64,000 nt of DNA. It comes from JABDII01 sp963815325. GTDB lineage: Bacteria > Gemmatimonadota > Gemmatimonadetes > Gemmatimonadales > GWC2-71-9. The notes below the pieces were generated by a model, which did not search any database, was not told the DNA's origin, and saw only the letters and a list, made by a program, of their open reading frames with translations. The number at the start of each line of letters is the position of its first letter. Position 1 is the first letter of the stretch. The DNA is taken from assembly GCA_963815325.1 (NCBI GenBank), contig CAWFGG010000009.1:310001-374000 (forward strand), in the 5' to 3' direction. The translations under genes and the position numbers were made by a program. This document shows positions 40,043 through 47,751 of this stretch, in pieces.

Positions 40043-41665
40043 TTAGGGTCTGAGCGGCCTTCCCGGCAGGGCGCCGGTGTGCTCGGCGTCACGGACCACT
40101 AGCATCCCATTCACCATCACATGACGGATGCCGACCGGGTATTGGAAGGGATTCTCGAAGGTCGCGCGGTCGGCCACGGTTGCCGGATCGAACACGACGA
40201 TGTCGGCGTAGGCACCGGCTCGGATGCCGCCCCGGTCTTGGAGTCGCACTCGGGCCGCCGGCATGCCGGTCATCTTGTGCACCGCAGTCTCGAGCGGCAT
40301 CACGCGCTGATCCCGCGTGTACCATCCCAACACCCGCGGGAACGTGCCGAACGAACGGGGATGGGGTGATCCTTCGGCGAGCGGCCCGTCCACCGCCAGC
40401 GCCGAACCGTCGGAACAGATCATACACAGCGGATGGGCGAGGATCCGCGCCGTGTTCTCTTCGCTCATGCCGAATCCCACCATTCCGGAACCGTTCCGGT
40501 CCAATCGCGAAATCTCGAGCAGCAATTGGTACGGATCGACCCCGCGCTCGGCGGCGAGCGCCCCGAGCCGCCTGCCCCTGGTCCACGCCAAGCCGTCGGA
40601 TCGGGTCGAGGTGATCTGAACGGCGTCCCACGACCCGAGCCGGGCGACTTTGCTTCGGACCGCTTCCTCGATTTGCGGCAGCAGGGCCGGGTCGGCGAGC
40701 CTGCCCAGGAATGCCTCCGTTCCCCCGTCGCGGGACCACAGCGGAAACAACGAACCGAGGCCGGTACTGTACGCCACGTACGGATAGCGATCGAAGGTCG
40801 CGTCCACTCCGGCGGCCCGGGCCGTCTCGATGGCCCGAAGCGCCGGCTCGGCCTTCCACCAATTCGGCTGCCCCTGGGCTTTGAGATGAGAGATCTGCAC
40901 CGGCACCCCGGCCCCCTGGCCCACGGCCAGCGCCTCCTCAACGGCGGCCAGGAGCCGATCGTCCTCGTTTCTGATGTGGCTGGCGTATGGGAGCCCGGAC
41001 TTCGCGAGGGGTTGGGCGAGGGCCACGAGTTCGGCCAGATCGGCAAAGCCACCGGGCACATACTCGAGGCCGCTCGAGAGTCCGCAGGCTCCATGGGCTA
41101 CCGCGTCCCTGACGAGCGCCACCATCCGGTCGAGTTCGTCAGCGGTTGCCGGCCGGTCCACGTCGCCGATGACCACATGCCGCACCGTCCCCGCGCCGAT
41201 CATGCTGGCTACGTTGACCGCGGAGCCCGAGCGAGACAAACGCTCGAAGAACTCGGTCACGTCATGGGGCCCATCGTCTTCACGCGGCGGGCCGTTGCGC
41301 CACGGCCCGAGCGATCCCCCGTCCTGGCCGACGATCTCCGTCGTGACCCCCTGCCGAATCTTGCTGTGGGCACGGGGCTCGACCAGGAGTTCGAGATCGG
41401 AGTGCGAGTGGATGTCGATGAACCCGGGGGCGACGGCGAGGCCGCGCGCGTCGACGATTGTGCTGCCTGTTGTCTGAAGGTTGGTCCCGACAGCGCGAAT
41501 CCGGTCGCCGTCGATCGCGACGTCGGTGCGGATGGGCGGAGCGCCGGTTCCGTCGTACACGGTCCCACCGCGTATGACAACCGACGCGGTGGGAGCTGGC
41601 ATGCGCCATGCAAATGCCGCTGCTGCGGCAGCGGTTCGACCCACAAACACCCGGCGAGTGAGCAT
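40043..41665 (-). CDS. N-acyl-D-amino-acid deacylase (D-aminoacylase family), exported
   Basis: This 540-residue amidohydrolase has the zinc-binding motif APGFIDIHSHSDLELLVEPR near residue 80, the GVTTEIVGQDGGS segment, PVQISHLKAQG and the C-terminal motif CMICSDGSAL. These match D-aminoacylase/N-acyl-D-glutamate deacylase. The N-terminus LTRRVFVGRTAAAAAAFAW looks like a Tat-type twin-arginine signal, so it probably acts in the periplasm, perhaps on D-amino acids from peptidoglycan. GGAG is five bases before ATG 41665. It converges with the propeller gene. Confidence 0.9.
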   Translation of the reverse strand: MLTRRVFVGRTAAAAAAFAWRMPAPTASVVIRGGTVYDGTGAPPIRTDVAIDGDRIRAVGTNLQTTGSTIVDARGLAVAPGFIDIHSHSDLELLVEPRAHSKIRQGVTTEIVGQDGGSLGPWRNGPPREDDGPHDVTEFFERLSRSGSAVNVASMIGAGTVRHVVIGDVDRPATADELDRMVALVRDAVAHGACGLSSGLEYVPGGFADLAELVALAQPLAKSGLPYASHIRNEDDRLLAAVEEALAVGQGAGVPVQISHLKAQGQPNWWKAEPALRAIETARAAGVDATFDRYPYVAYSTGLGSLFPLWSRDGGTEAFLGRLADPALLPQIEEAVRSKVARLGSWDAVQITSTRSDGLAWTRGRRLGALAAERGVDPYQLLLEISRLDRNGSGMVGFGMSEENTARILAHPLCMICSDGSALAVDGPLAEGSPHPRSFGTFPRVLGWYTRDQRVMPLETAVHKMTGMPAARVRLQDRGGIRAGAYADIVVFDPATVADRATFENPFQYPVGIRHVMVNGMLVVRDAEHTGALPGRPLRP

Positions 41666-41770
41666 CGCTACTCCAACGCGGCGGTGTCCGACCAGTGCCT
41701 TACGTGCCCCGTACTCACGAATCTTTCGCCTGGGCGCGGGCGCCCGTAATCATGACGGTCCAGCTCACCA

Positions 41771-42106
41771 TCACACGACCCACGGCGCCCACACGGGCGA
41801 CGCGGCGAGCACGAAGGACACCGCGGTGGCGAACCACAGGACGGTGCGCATGCGGCGGCGGACCTTCGGATCGGCGCAGGGTTTCCCGGCCTCGCATGCC
41901 CGGTCCTCGCGTTCGAGCGTTGTAAATCCCAGCCACAGCGCGGCGGCCATGAGGCCGATGAACAGCGGCCGATACGGACGGAAGGCTGCCGCCAGGCCAG
42001 CGCCCGAAAGCCCGGCCGCCGTGAGGAAGATCGGGCCTGAGCAACACACCATCGACGCGAACGAGGCACCGAGGCTCCCCGCCGCCGAGAATACTACCCT
42101 CCGCAC
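41771..42106 (-). CDS. MerT-like metal transport membrane protein
   Basis: This 111-residue protein has three membrane helices. A vicinal pair CCSGP lies in the first helix (SFASMVCCSGPIFLTAAGLS), followed by FRPYRPLFIGLMAAALWLGF and a cytoplasmic loop CEAGKPCADP. This is the layout of MerT, which takes Hg2+ from MerP into the cell. No merA or merR is nearby, so mercury may not be its substrate. GGGAGG is six bases before GTG 42106. It follows the DUF411 gene by 33 bases. Confidence 0.83.
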   Translation of the reverse strand: MRRVVFSAAGSLGASFASMVCCSGPIFLTAAGLSGAGLAAAFRPYRPLFIGLMAAALWLGFTTLEREDRACEAGKPCADPKVRRRMRTVLWFATAVSFVLAASPVWAPWVV

Positions 42107-42139
42107 CCACGACCTCCCGCCAAGGAGAACTCGCCGACC

Positions 42140-42616
42140 TCAGCGACTGCGATACACCTTGCTCGTGCCGCTGGCGTCGAACAACAGCACGTCATAGGGC
42201 TGCTTGACGTCGCTTTCCATGCCCGGCGATCCCAACGGCATCCCAGGGACGGCTAACCCGACGGCCTTCGGGTGTTCCTCCAGGAACTCCTGGATGACAT
42301 CGGCCGGAACGTGACCCTCCACCACGTAACCATCGACGATGGCGGTGTGGCAGGACTCGAGTTCCGCGGGGACTCCGACGTCGCGCTTCATCGAGACCAG
42401 GGCCGCTTCGGTTACATCCTTCGCGTCGACGGTGAATCCATTTGCGCGGAGGTGGTCGACCCATTTCGAGCAGCAACCGCAGGTCGCCGTCTTGTATACC
42501 GTGATGGAGCCGGCCGACGAGGCCGGGAGGTTTGCGCTCGCCACCGCGGCGCTGACGCCAACGGCAAGCGCGAGAATTGCGCCGATGAGGAATGTCTTTC
42601 GCGAGGACAGCTGCAT
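42140..42616 (-). CDS. DUF411 metal-binding protein
   Basis: This 158-residue protein has an N-terminal export segment (residues 8-28) and the DUF411 metal site VYKTATCGCCSKWVDHLRAN, plus conserved PAELESCHTAIVDGYVVEGH and VPADVIQEFL. DUF411 proteins are small thioredoxin-like periplasmic proteins, often found with copper resistance genes. Together with the MerT-like gene this could form a periplasmic binder plus importer pair, analogous to MerP/MerT. GGAG precedes ATG 42616. Confidence 0.88.
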   Translation of the reverse strand: MQLSSRKTFLIGAILALAVGVSAAVASANLPASSAGSITVYKTATCGCCSKWVDHLRANGFTVDAKDVTEAALVSMKRDVGVPAELESCHTAIVDGYVVEGHVPADVIQEFLEEHPKAVGLAVPGMPLGSPGMESDVKQPYDVLLFDASGTSKVYRSR

Positions 42617-42826
42617 GGCACTGCTCCGTGAATGGGGGTACGGATCTTCAGTTGGGACGAATCACGCCGGGCATGAGGCCCGCTATCGCACCCTCGGGCC
42701 TTGCCCTGATCGCCGCCCGAAGCTCGGGCGGCACGGGGCCCATGGCGAAGGGTGAAGGAAGATAACAATGCCATCCGATCGGCGGACAGGGACCGCGATG
42801 GCCGGCATGGCTCCAGTCCCTCACGG

Positions 42827-43489
42827 TCACGCGCAAACGACGGCATCGACAAACGCCTGGAGTCTCCCCGCATCCAGTCGTCCGGCCCTCCGGACGCCGG
42901 AGCACACGTCGATTCCAAAGGGCTGCACGGCCTGGATCGCATCGGCGACGTTGTCCGGGCTCAACCCCCCGGCCAAGTAGACGGGCACCGGCAGGCGGGA
43001 CACGATCTCCCGGCTCAGGGCCCAGTCATGGATGCGACCGGTTCCACCTAGCTCCTTGACCGGCGCATCCGGCTGGCCGGAGTCGAGCAGGACGGCATCG
43101 ACCAGGGGGGCGACCTCGAGCGCTTGCTCCACAGCCTCGGGCCCGGTGACATGGATAACCTGGACCAGCCGCAGCCGAGGAAGACGATGCCGAAGTGCGC
43201 CCAGTGTTGCTGACGGCACGCGGTCGCAGAGCTGCAGCGTGTTCGTGCCGGTCCGGGCCTGCTGGGCCACGAGCGTGTCCGGATCGACGGCCGACGTCAG
43301 CAGAAACGTGTCGATCGACGTGGGCACCTGTGCCACGATCTCAGCGATTCGCGGTTCGGGAATGACCCCGGGACCACTCGGCATGGCGGAGACGAGTCCC
43401 AGGGCATGCGCGCCATGGCGGATGGCCAGGTCCGCCTCGGCCTGACTCGTGATGCAGCAGATCTTGATCTTGGCAACGGCGACGGCCAC
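42827..43489 (-). CDS. Divergent TrpF-like (phosphoribosylanthranilate isomerase) barrel
   Basis: The start is GTG 43489, which has AGGAGG seven bases upstream. The ~220-residue barrel keeps the TrpF general-base Cys in KIKICCIT and general-acid Asp in VLLDSG, and the late motifs GGTGRIHDW and YLAGGLSPDNV with GIDVCSGV. The normal CGIT is CCIT, and the F-x2-SPR loop region reads AMPSGPGVIPEP instead. No other trp gene is in the window. It may be a true isomerase, a bifunctional PriA-like enzyme or a relative with another substrate. Confidence 0.75.
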   Translation of the reverse strand: MAVAVAKIKICCITSQAEADLAIRHGAHALGLVSAMPSGPGVIPEPRIAEIVAQVPTSIDTFLLTSAVDPDTLVAQQARTGTNTLQLCDRVPSATLGALRHRLPRLRLVQVIHVTGPEAVEQALEVAPLVDAVLLDSGQPDAPVKELGGTGRIHDWALSREIVSRLPVPVYLAGGLSPDNVADAIQAVQPFGIDVCSGVRRAGRLDAGRLQAFVDAVVCA

Positions 43490-43594
43490 GTCCCGGCCTC
43501 CTGGGAGATACCACGGAAAGGTATGCGGCACGGCCCCAAGAAGCGCATGCAGTACTCCTTGAGGCCGTGAATGCTTCGAGATCACATTGACGTG

Positions 43595-43999
43595 CTAGTA
43601 CTTCACCGCCCGTGGCAATTGCTTGGCGGATGAGACCCAGACACGGACTTGGGCCAAGGTCGGGACCTTGCGCACCAGCTGCCGCTTGGTGTTCACCTTC
43701 ATCAGCCTCTGGTGCAAGGTGTCGGCAGTTCGCAGCGAGAGATCGACCACGGTCGAGACGCCGGCAGCTTCGAGCAGCTCGACGTATTCTCGGCCCACCC
43801 CCCGAATGCGAAAGAGATCGGCGTGATTGACCAGTTGGAGGACCTGTATTTCCGTGAGTCCACACTGTTCGGAAATTTCCCTCCGTCCCTGTCGCGTCGC
43901 ACCCTTCCCGAGGAGCGAATGTGTGGTGCGAATGCCTGCTGCCCGCAGTTTCCGTGCTCCCTGCGGTCCAACGCCGTCGATCGTTCCCAAACTAGCCAC
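43595..43999 (-). CDS. DUF4332 / helix-hairpin-helix protein
   Basis: I place the start at GTG 43999, which has AAGGAGG eight bases upstream. The 134-residue protein begins VASLGTIDGVGPQGARKLRA, a helix-hairpin-helix, and has a second one at LFRIRGVGREYVELLEAAGV, with TLHQRLMKVN following. This is the DUF4332 pattern. Such repeats usually bind DNA nonspecifically, but the DUF4332 family has no established function. There is no membrane segment. Confidence 0.8.
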   Translation of the reverse strand: MASLGTIDGVGPQGARKLRAAGIRTTHSLLGKGATRQGRREISEQCGLTEIQVLQLVNHADLFRIRGVGREYVELLEAAGVSTVVDLSLRTADTLHQRLMKVNTKRQLVRKVPTLAQVRVWVSSAKQLPRAVKY

Positions 44000-44057
44000 C
44001 GCACGAACCTCCTTCTGCGCAAACCACACGCTGCTCCAGGAACCAAATCCTGCCACC

Positions 44058-44804
44058 CTAGAAGTTCACCTGGATGCCGCTCGTGAAGATGCGATCGGTA
44101 TCCTTGAACCCCGGCTCCGGCAGGTTATCAAAGCGAATGACATATCCCAACTTGAGTGCGATCGACTTCGATAATGACGCGACGAGCGCAGTCTCACTAT
44201 TGACCCGGTAATCGTCCGACAGCTCGAAATTCGGCAAGAATTCCACCAGCTGGCTGATAAAGGCCGATTCCGAGAAGTTGTAGCGATAGAGGCCTGCGGC
44301 CCGGCCGGACGTGAAGTTGTTGTCTGCCGCACCGACGATGGTCGACCGTTGTTGATTCAGCGCGACTCCGGCCTCGAAGTCGAGCACGCTCTTCGGACCC
44401 ATGAGCACTTTGTACGCCAGCCCCACGCCCTCGTCGAAACGGCGGGAGATCCCGGCGAACTTGTTGCGCTCCCAGCCGGCAAATCCGTACGCGGCCAGGC
44501 GCGGGGTAATGTCCCGGTCCACCCGCACTCCGGCCCTCCAGAGGCTAGTGCTCTCCGTTCCGTCCGTCTTGCCGTAAATGATGTTGAAGAACTCGCCCAC
44601 CACCCACCCGTCCGTCCGGTAGGTCAGGCGCTCGCCGACGTTCAGGGTCGTGACTTCGCTGTTGCCGGCAGTGTTGACGAAACCCAAGTCACCGGTGAAT
44701 TGGACCGGCGGCGGGGGCTCGTCCTGCCCACGAGCCACCGACGGGAGCGCACCCACCAAGAGGGCGACCCCAACCGTACATCCGCGCACAAACTGCTTCA
44801 TCAT
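44058..44804 (-). CDS. DUF481 outer-membrane beta-barrel protein
   Basis: This 248-residue protein has a signal peptide ending in PSVARGQ at about residue 26. The body is alternating beta-strands with aromatic girdles: FTGDLGFVNTAGNSEVTTLN, KLGYVIRFDNLPEPGFKDTD, and the C-terminus FTSGIQVNF ends in Phe, as outer-membrane barrels do. These are features of DUF481 (YdiY-like). AAGGAG lies before the double ATG at 44804. The family's function is unknown, possibly stabilising the outer membrane under salt or pH stress. Confidence 0.87.
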   Translation of the reverse strand: MMKQFVRGCTVGVALLVGALPSVARGQDEPPPPVQFTGDLGFVNTAGNSEVTTLNVGERLTYRTDGWVVGEFFNIIYGKTDGTESTSLWRAGVRVDRDITPRLAAYGFAGWERNKFAGISRRFDEGVGLAYKVLMGPKSVLDFEAGVALNQQRSTIVGAADNNFTSGRAAGLYRYNFSESAFISQLVEFLPNFELSDDYRVNSETALVASLSKSIALKLGYVIRFDNLPEPGFKDTDRIFTSGIQVNF

Positions 44805-45009
44805 TCAATCTCCTTTTCGTAACGTTCGTTGTCCGTCCTCAATAACTGCACCGAAATAGCTGCGCCGACTCACGGCATTGCCGGTTGCCCGGCTCAGAGC
44901 CCCGCGTTGTCCCTGCCCTACGCACACTCCACCTAGCATGTTGCCCCGCGCGTTCCGGTGAGCAACGTGTTCGAGCTGCCAGCGAATGTGGGATTGGGGG
45001 CGGTGCCGC

Positions 45010-45045
45010 GGTTGCATCGGACCTCATCTGAGATCCGATGCAACC
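45010..45045 (-). terminator. Perfect 12-bp hairpin downstream of the OmpA/TSP3 gene
   Basis: The arms 45010-45021 and 45034-45045 are perfect inverted repeats of 12 bases. Inside them CTCA/TGAG can add four more pairs after one mismatch. The hairpin starts 16 bases after the stop codon. No T-run follows, so it may be an mRNA-stabilising 3' end or a factor-assisted terminator. Confidence 0.55.
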
Positions 45046-45060
45046 CGGCCCCACTACTTC

Positions 45061-46446
45061 CTAGTTCTGGCGGTTAAGCTCCACCCGACGGTTCTGCGCC
45101 CGGCCATCAGGCGTGTTGTTCGTGGCAACCGGCTTGTCCGGCCCATAGCCGCGGGCCGTGAGCCGATCGGCACTCACGCCATTCTGGGTCAGGAAACTCA
45201 CCACCGATTCAGCGCGGGCTTGCGACAACCGCGCGTTCAAGGCCCGGGAACCCGTGATGTCCGTGTGGCCGGCGACTTCAACCCGAATATCCGGGTTGGC
45301 AACCAACGACTGAGCCACAGAAAGCAGGATCGCTCGGGAGCCCTCGGTGAGGTCGGCCTTGTTAAGTGCGAAGTTGACTCCCTCGAGAATCAGCGTGGTT
45401 TGCTTCTCCTGGAACAGGATCTGGCAGCCTACGGCGTCGACCTGGATCCCGGCGGGCGTGCCCGGGCAGCGGTCGCGATCGTCGTTCACGCCGTCGCCAT
45501 CGCTATCCTGCGGAATCGGGCAGCCACTGGCGTCCACCGCCGTGCCACGTGGGGTGTTCGGGCACCGATCGGCCGAATCCACCACCCCATCGCCGTCGGC
45601 ATCCTTGGGCAACGAGCAGCCGTTCGCATCAACTGCGTCACCAGCCGGCGTGTTGGGGCACCGATCGGCCGAATCCACCACGCCGTCGCCGTCTGCATCC
45701 TTGGGCAACGAGCAGCCGCGGGCGTCGACGCGATCACCGGTCGGCGTGTTGGCACACTGATCGGTCAGATCGAATACACCGTCACCATCGCTGTCGGGAC
45801 AGCCGTTGGAATCGACGACCGCGCCGCGCGGGGTGTTGGGGCATCGGTCGAACTCGTTGGTAATGCCGTCCCGATCCGAATCCTTCGGCCCCTGGCCGGT
45901 GAGCAGGCTCAAGCCGGCCTGCACGCCGTAGTTCCAGTTGTCATGGTCGTCTGGGAAGATCTGCTCCGTGACCGGAGTGCTCATGTAGTCGACGGTCACG
46001 TCGAATCGGAGCGACACAGTCCCGCCGAGCGCCGTCCGGAGTCCAACGAGCCCGCCGAAACCATTGTCGGAGTCATCGACAACGCCGATGCTCTTGCCGT
46101 ACTTGTTGCGGACGTACCCAGCGCCCAGAATCACCGCGCTGTGGTCGCCCGCCGGCACGTTGTACAACAGGCGGGCGTGGATCGGCACGGCGGATATTTG
46201 GCCGCCGGCATTCCGCTCGCGGTCCTGCGACGTGAACGAGACATCGCCTTCGATCTCGAGGTTTCGGGCGACGAAGATGCCGATGCGGCCACCGCCGCCA
46301 CCGCCATCATTCATCCGTAGCGCCTCATCGAAGTTGGTATACCGGCCAAAAATGCCCAGCTCGATCGTTCCCGCTTTCTGGGCTGAGAGCGGTGCAGCCA
46401 GGAATAGCGCAGCTGCCCCACACAGACCAACCAAACGAGCAATCAT
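45061..46446 (-). CDS. OmpA-family outer-membrane protein with five TSP3 calcium repeats
   Basis: The start is ATG 46446, with AGGAG upstream. A signal peptide ends at about APLSAQ. An N-terminal eight-strand OmpA-like barrel (residues about 23-175) is followed by five thrombospondin type 3 repeats of the form DxDxDGxxDxxDxCPxTPxG (about 190-345). Each carries Asp residues that bind calcium. The C-terminal OmpA domain (LILEGVNFALNKADLTEGSR, VEVAGHTDITGS) holds the peptidoglycan-binding Asp/Arg residues. It links the outer membrane to the wall. The TSP3 linker may stiffen with calcium. Confidence 0.93.
   Translation of the reverse strand: MIARLVGLCGAAALFLAAPLSAQKAGTIELGIFGRYTNFDEALRMNDGGGGGGRIGIFVARNLEIEGDVSFTSQDRERNAGGQISAVPIHARLLYNVPAGDHSAVILGAGYVRNKYGKSIGVVDDSDNGFGGLVGLRTALGGTVSLRFDVTVDYMSTPVTEQIFPDDHDNWNYGVQAGLSLLTGQGPKDSDRDGITNEFDRCPNTPRGAVVDSNGCPDSDGDGVFDLTDQCANTPTGDRVDARGCSLPKDADGDGVVDSADRCPNTPAGDAVDANGCSLPKDADGDGVVDSADRCPNTPRGTAVDASGCPIPQDSDGDGVNDDRDRCPGTPAGIQVDAVGCQILFQEKQTTLILEGVNFALNKADLTEGSRAILLSVAQSLVANPDIRVEVAGHTDITGSRALNARLSQARAESVVSFLTQNGVSADRLTARGYGPDKPVATNNTPDGRAQNRRVELNRQN
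45551..45720. repeat. Two near-identical 99-base tandem units within the OmpA/TSP3 gene
   Basis: The stretch near 45551-45622 recurs at 45650-45720 with only a few base changes, at a spacing of 99 bases (33 residues). It encodes the two central TSP3 repeats, whose protein text DADGDGVVDSADRCPNTP is identical. This suggests recent duplication or gene conversion. Confidence 0.75.
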
Positions 46447-46682
46447 AACGTTCTCCTGAACGGGTGAGACTGGCCGCGAAGGAACCGTGGCGCGAATCGC
46501 CACACTATGCCCTTCCGTAATGATTCGTTGCTGAATGCAGCATGAAGGGGCGTCCACTGACAAGCACCTGTCGCTGCTTCGGCAACCCGCCTCCCGCCCG
46601 CGGCCCCGGACGGTTTGTCCCTTAAAATCATATCATGCCGTCTCTTCCGCCAGGGGGCCTGCGTCCGAGGGACGGACCCGGC

Positions 46683-47039
46683 CTAGCTACCGTGACCGCC
46701 GGAAGCGAGCGAATTCACCACCGCCGGCAGGAGGGCAGTCAGCCCGCTTGCCACCTTCTCCGGGGCTAGACCGGCCCCTTTGCCCAATGCCGCCATCCGT
46801 TCTTCCCCAAGAACCTGTCGGACCTGCTCGGCCGAAATCGGCCGCTTCACTCCGCTCCCAACCCAGGAATCGACGACGTCGCCAAGCCCCTGGTCATGAA
46901 ACAGCTTGGTGAGGCCGGCAAGCGCGCCCTGTTCCGAACCGATCATCCCGATCAAGAGCTGCACCAGGCTCGCGGAGTCACCCGCGTCGCCCGATGGCAC
47001 TGCCATCCGCCCAGCAACTTGATTGAACAAGTTCTTCAC
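46683..47039 (-). CDS. YidB-like (DUF937) small protein
   Basis: This is a protein of about 118 residues with the YidB pattern LGDVVDSWVGSGVKRPISAE and VRQVLGEERMAALGKGAGL. The C-terminus LTALLPAVVNSLASGGHGS is typical. GTG 47039 has GGGGG six bases upstream; ATG 47072 is another candidate start without such a site. The function of YidB proteins is not known. The N-terminal half SASLVQLLIGMIGSEQGALA is helical and not a signal peptide. Confidence 0.8.
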   Translation of the reverse strand: MKNLFNQVAGRMAVPSGDAGDSASLVQLLIGMIGSEQGALAGLTKLFHDQGLGDVVDSWVGSGVKRPISAEQVRQVLGEERMAALGKGAGLAPEKVASGLTALLPAVVNSLASGGHGS

Positions 47040-47250
47040 GCCACGCCCCCGATTCGTTTGCCCAGTTGCCATAGCCAAAGGGCAAGCGCGGGGCCACCAA
47101 TATGGGATCGCCGTCAACTCAGGTAATAGAATACAGGACAGTACGTTACCTGCATCATGTGATGTAATGGACGAAGTACGGTGATCCGAATGCCGGACGG
47201 GCTTTCTGGAAATGAGACCGCTGGGGGGAGCCTGACAGGCGCGAGGCGTG

Positions 47251-47751
47251 TTATGCGAGCATCTTCTCGGTGAGGAGCCTGAAGGCCTCCTCGACCCCTT
47301 CGCCCGTCTTGGCACTCGTCATGAGCACCGCGTGACCCTCCTCTTGGAGCCGTGCCAGCTCCGCGCCGGAAACCGCCCATTCCGCCTCGAGATCGTTCTT
47401 GTTGAGCAGCAGCACGTGGGGCACGACGCCGAGGGCAGTGCGGGCGGTCTCAACGAGCCGGAGGGCGGGTTCGAGCGTGGCCGCATTGGTCCCATCGGCG
47501 ACTGCCAGGAGCCCGGCCGCGCCGCGCAGGTATTGGGGACGGAACGCCTGGTCCTCGGCTTCCCCCTGCAGGTCCCAGAGCATGAGCCCGACGGTGTCGT
47601 TCCCGACAGCCACGACCTTGCGATCGATCTTCACACCTACCGTTTGATGGTACTTCTCGGAGAACAGGCTCTCGACGAACCGCCGCACCAGGCTGGTCTT
47701 CCCCACGCGGCTCGCACCCAGCATGCAGACCTTCTTCTGAATGAGCGTCAC
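47251..47751 (-). CDS. Rab/Ras-like small GTPase
   Basis: This 166-residue GTPase has the eukaryote-like small GTPase motifs in order: P-loop LGASRVGKTSL (12-22), switch I T37 in YHQTVGVKI, G3 motif WDLQGE (D60, G63), NKND (117-120) and SAK (146-148). The catalytic Gln after G63 is Glu64, which should slow hydrolysis. It lacks a C-terminal prenylation cysteine. It starts at ATG 47751, overlapping the stop of the OmpA-anchor gene by four bases. It is probably the switch component of a three-gene module with that gene and the coiled-coil gene. Confidence 0.9.
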   Translation of the reverse strand: MTLIQKKVCMLGASRVGKTSLVRRFVESLFSEKYHQTVGVKIDRKVVAVGNDTVGLMLWDLQGEAEDQAFRPQYLRGAAGLLAVADGTNAATLEPALRLVETARTALGVVPHVLLLNKNDLEAEWAVSGAELARLQEEGHAVLMTSAKTGEGVEEAFRLLTEKMLA

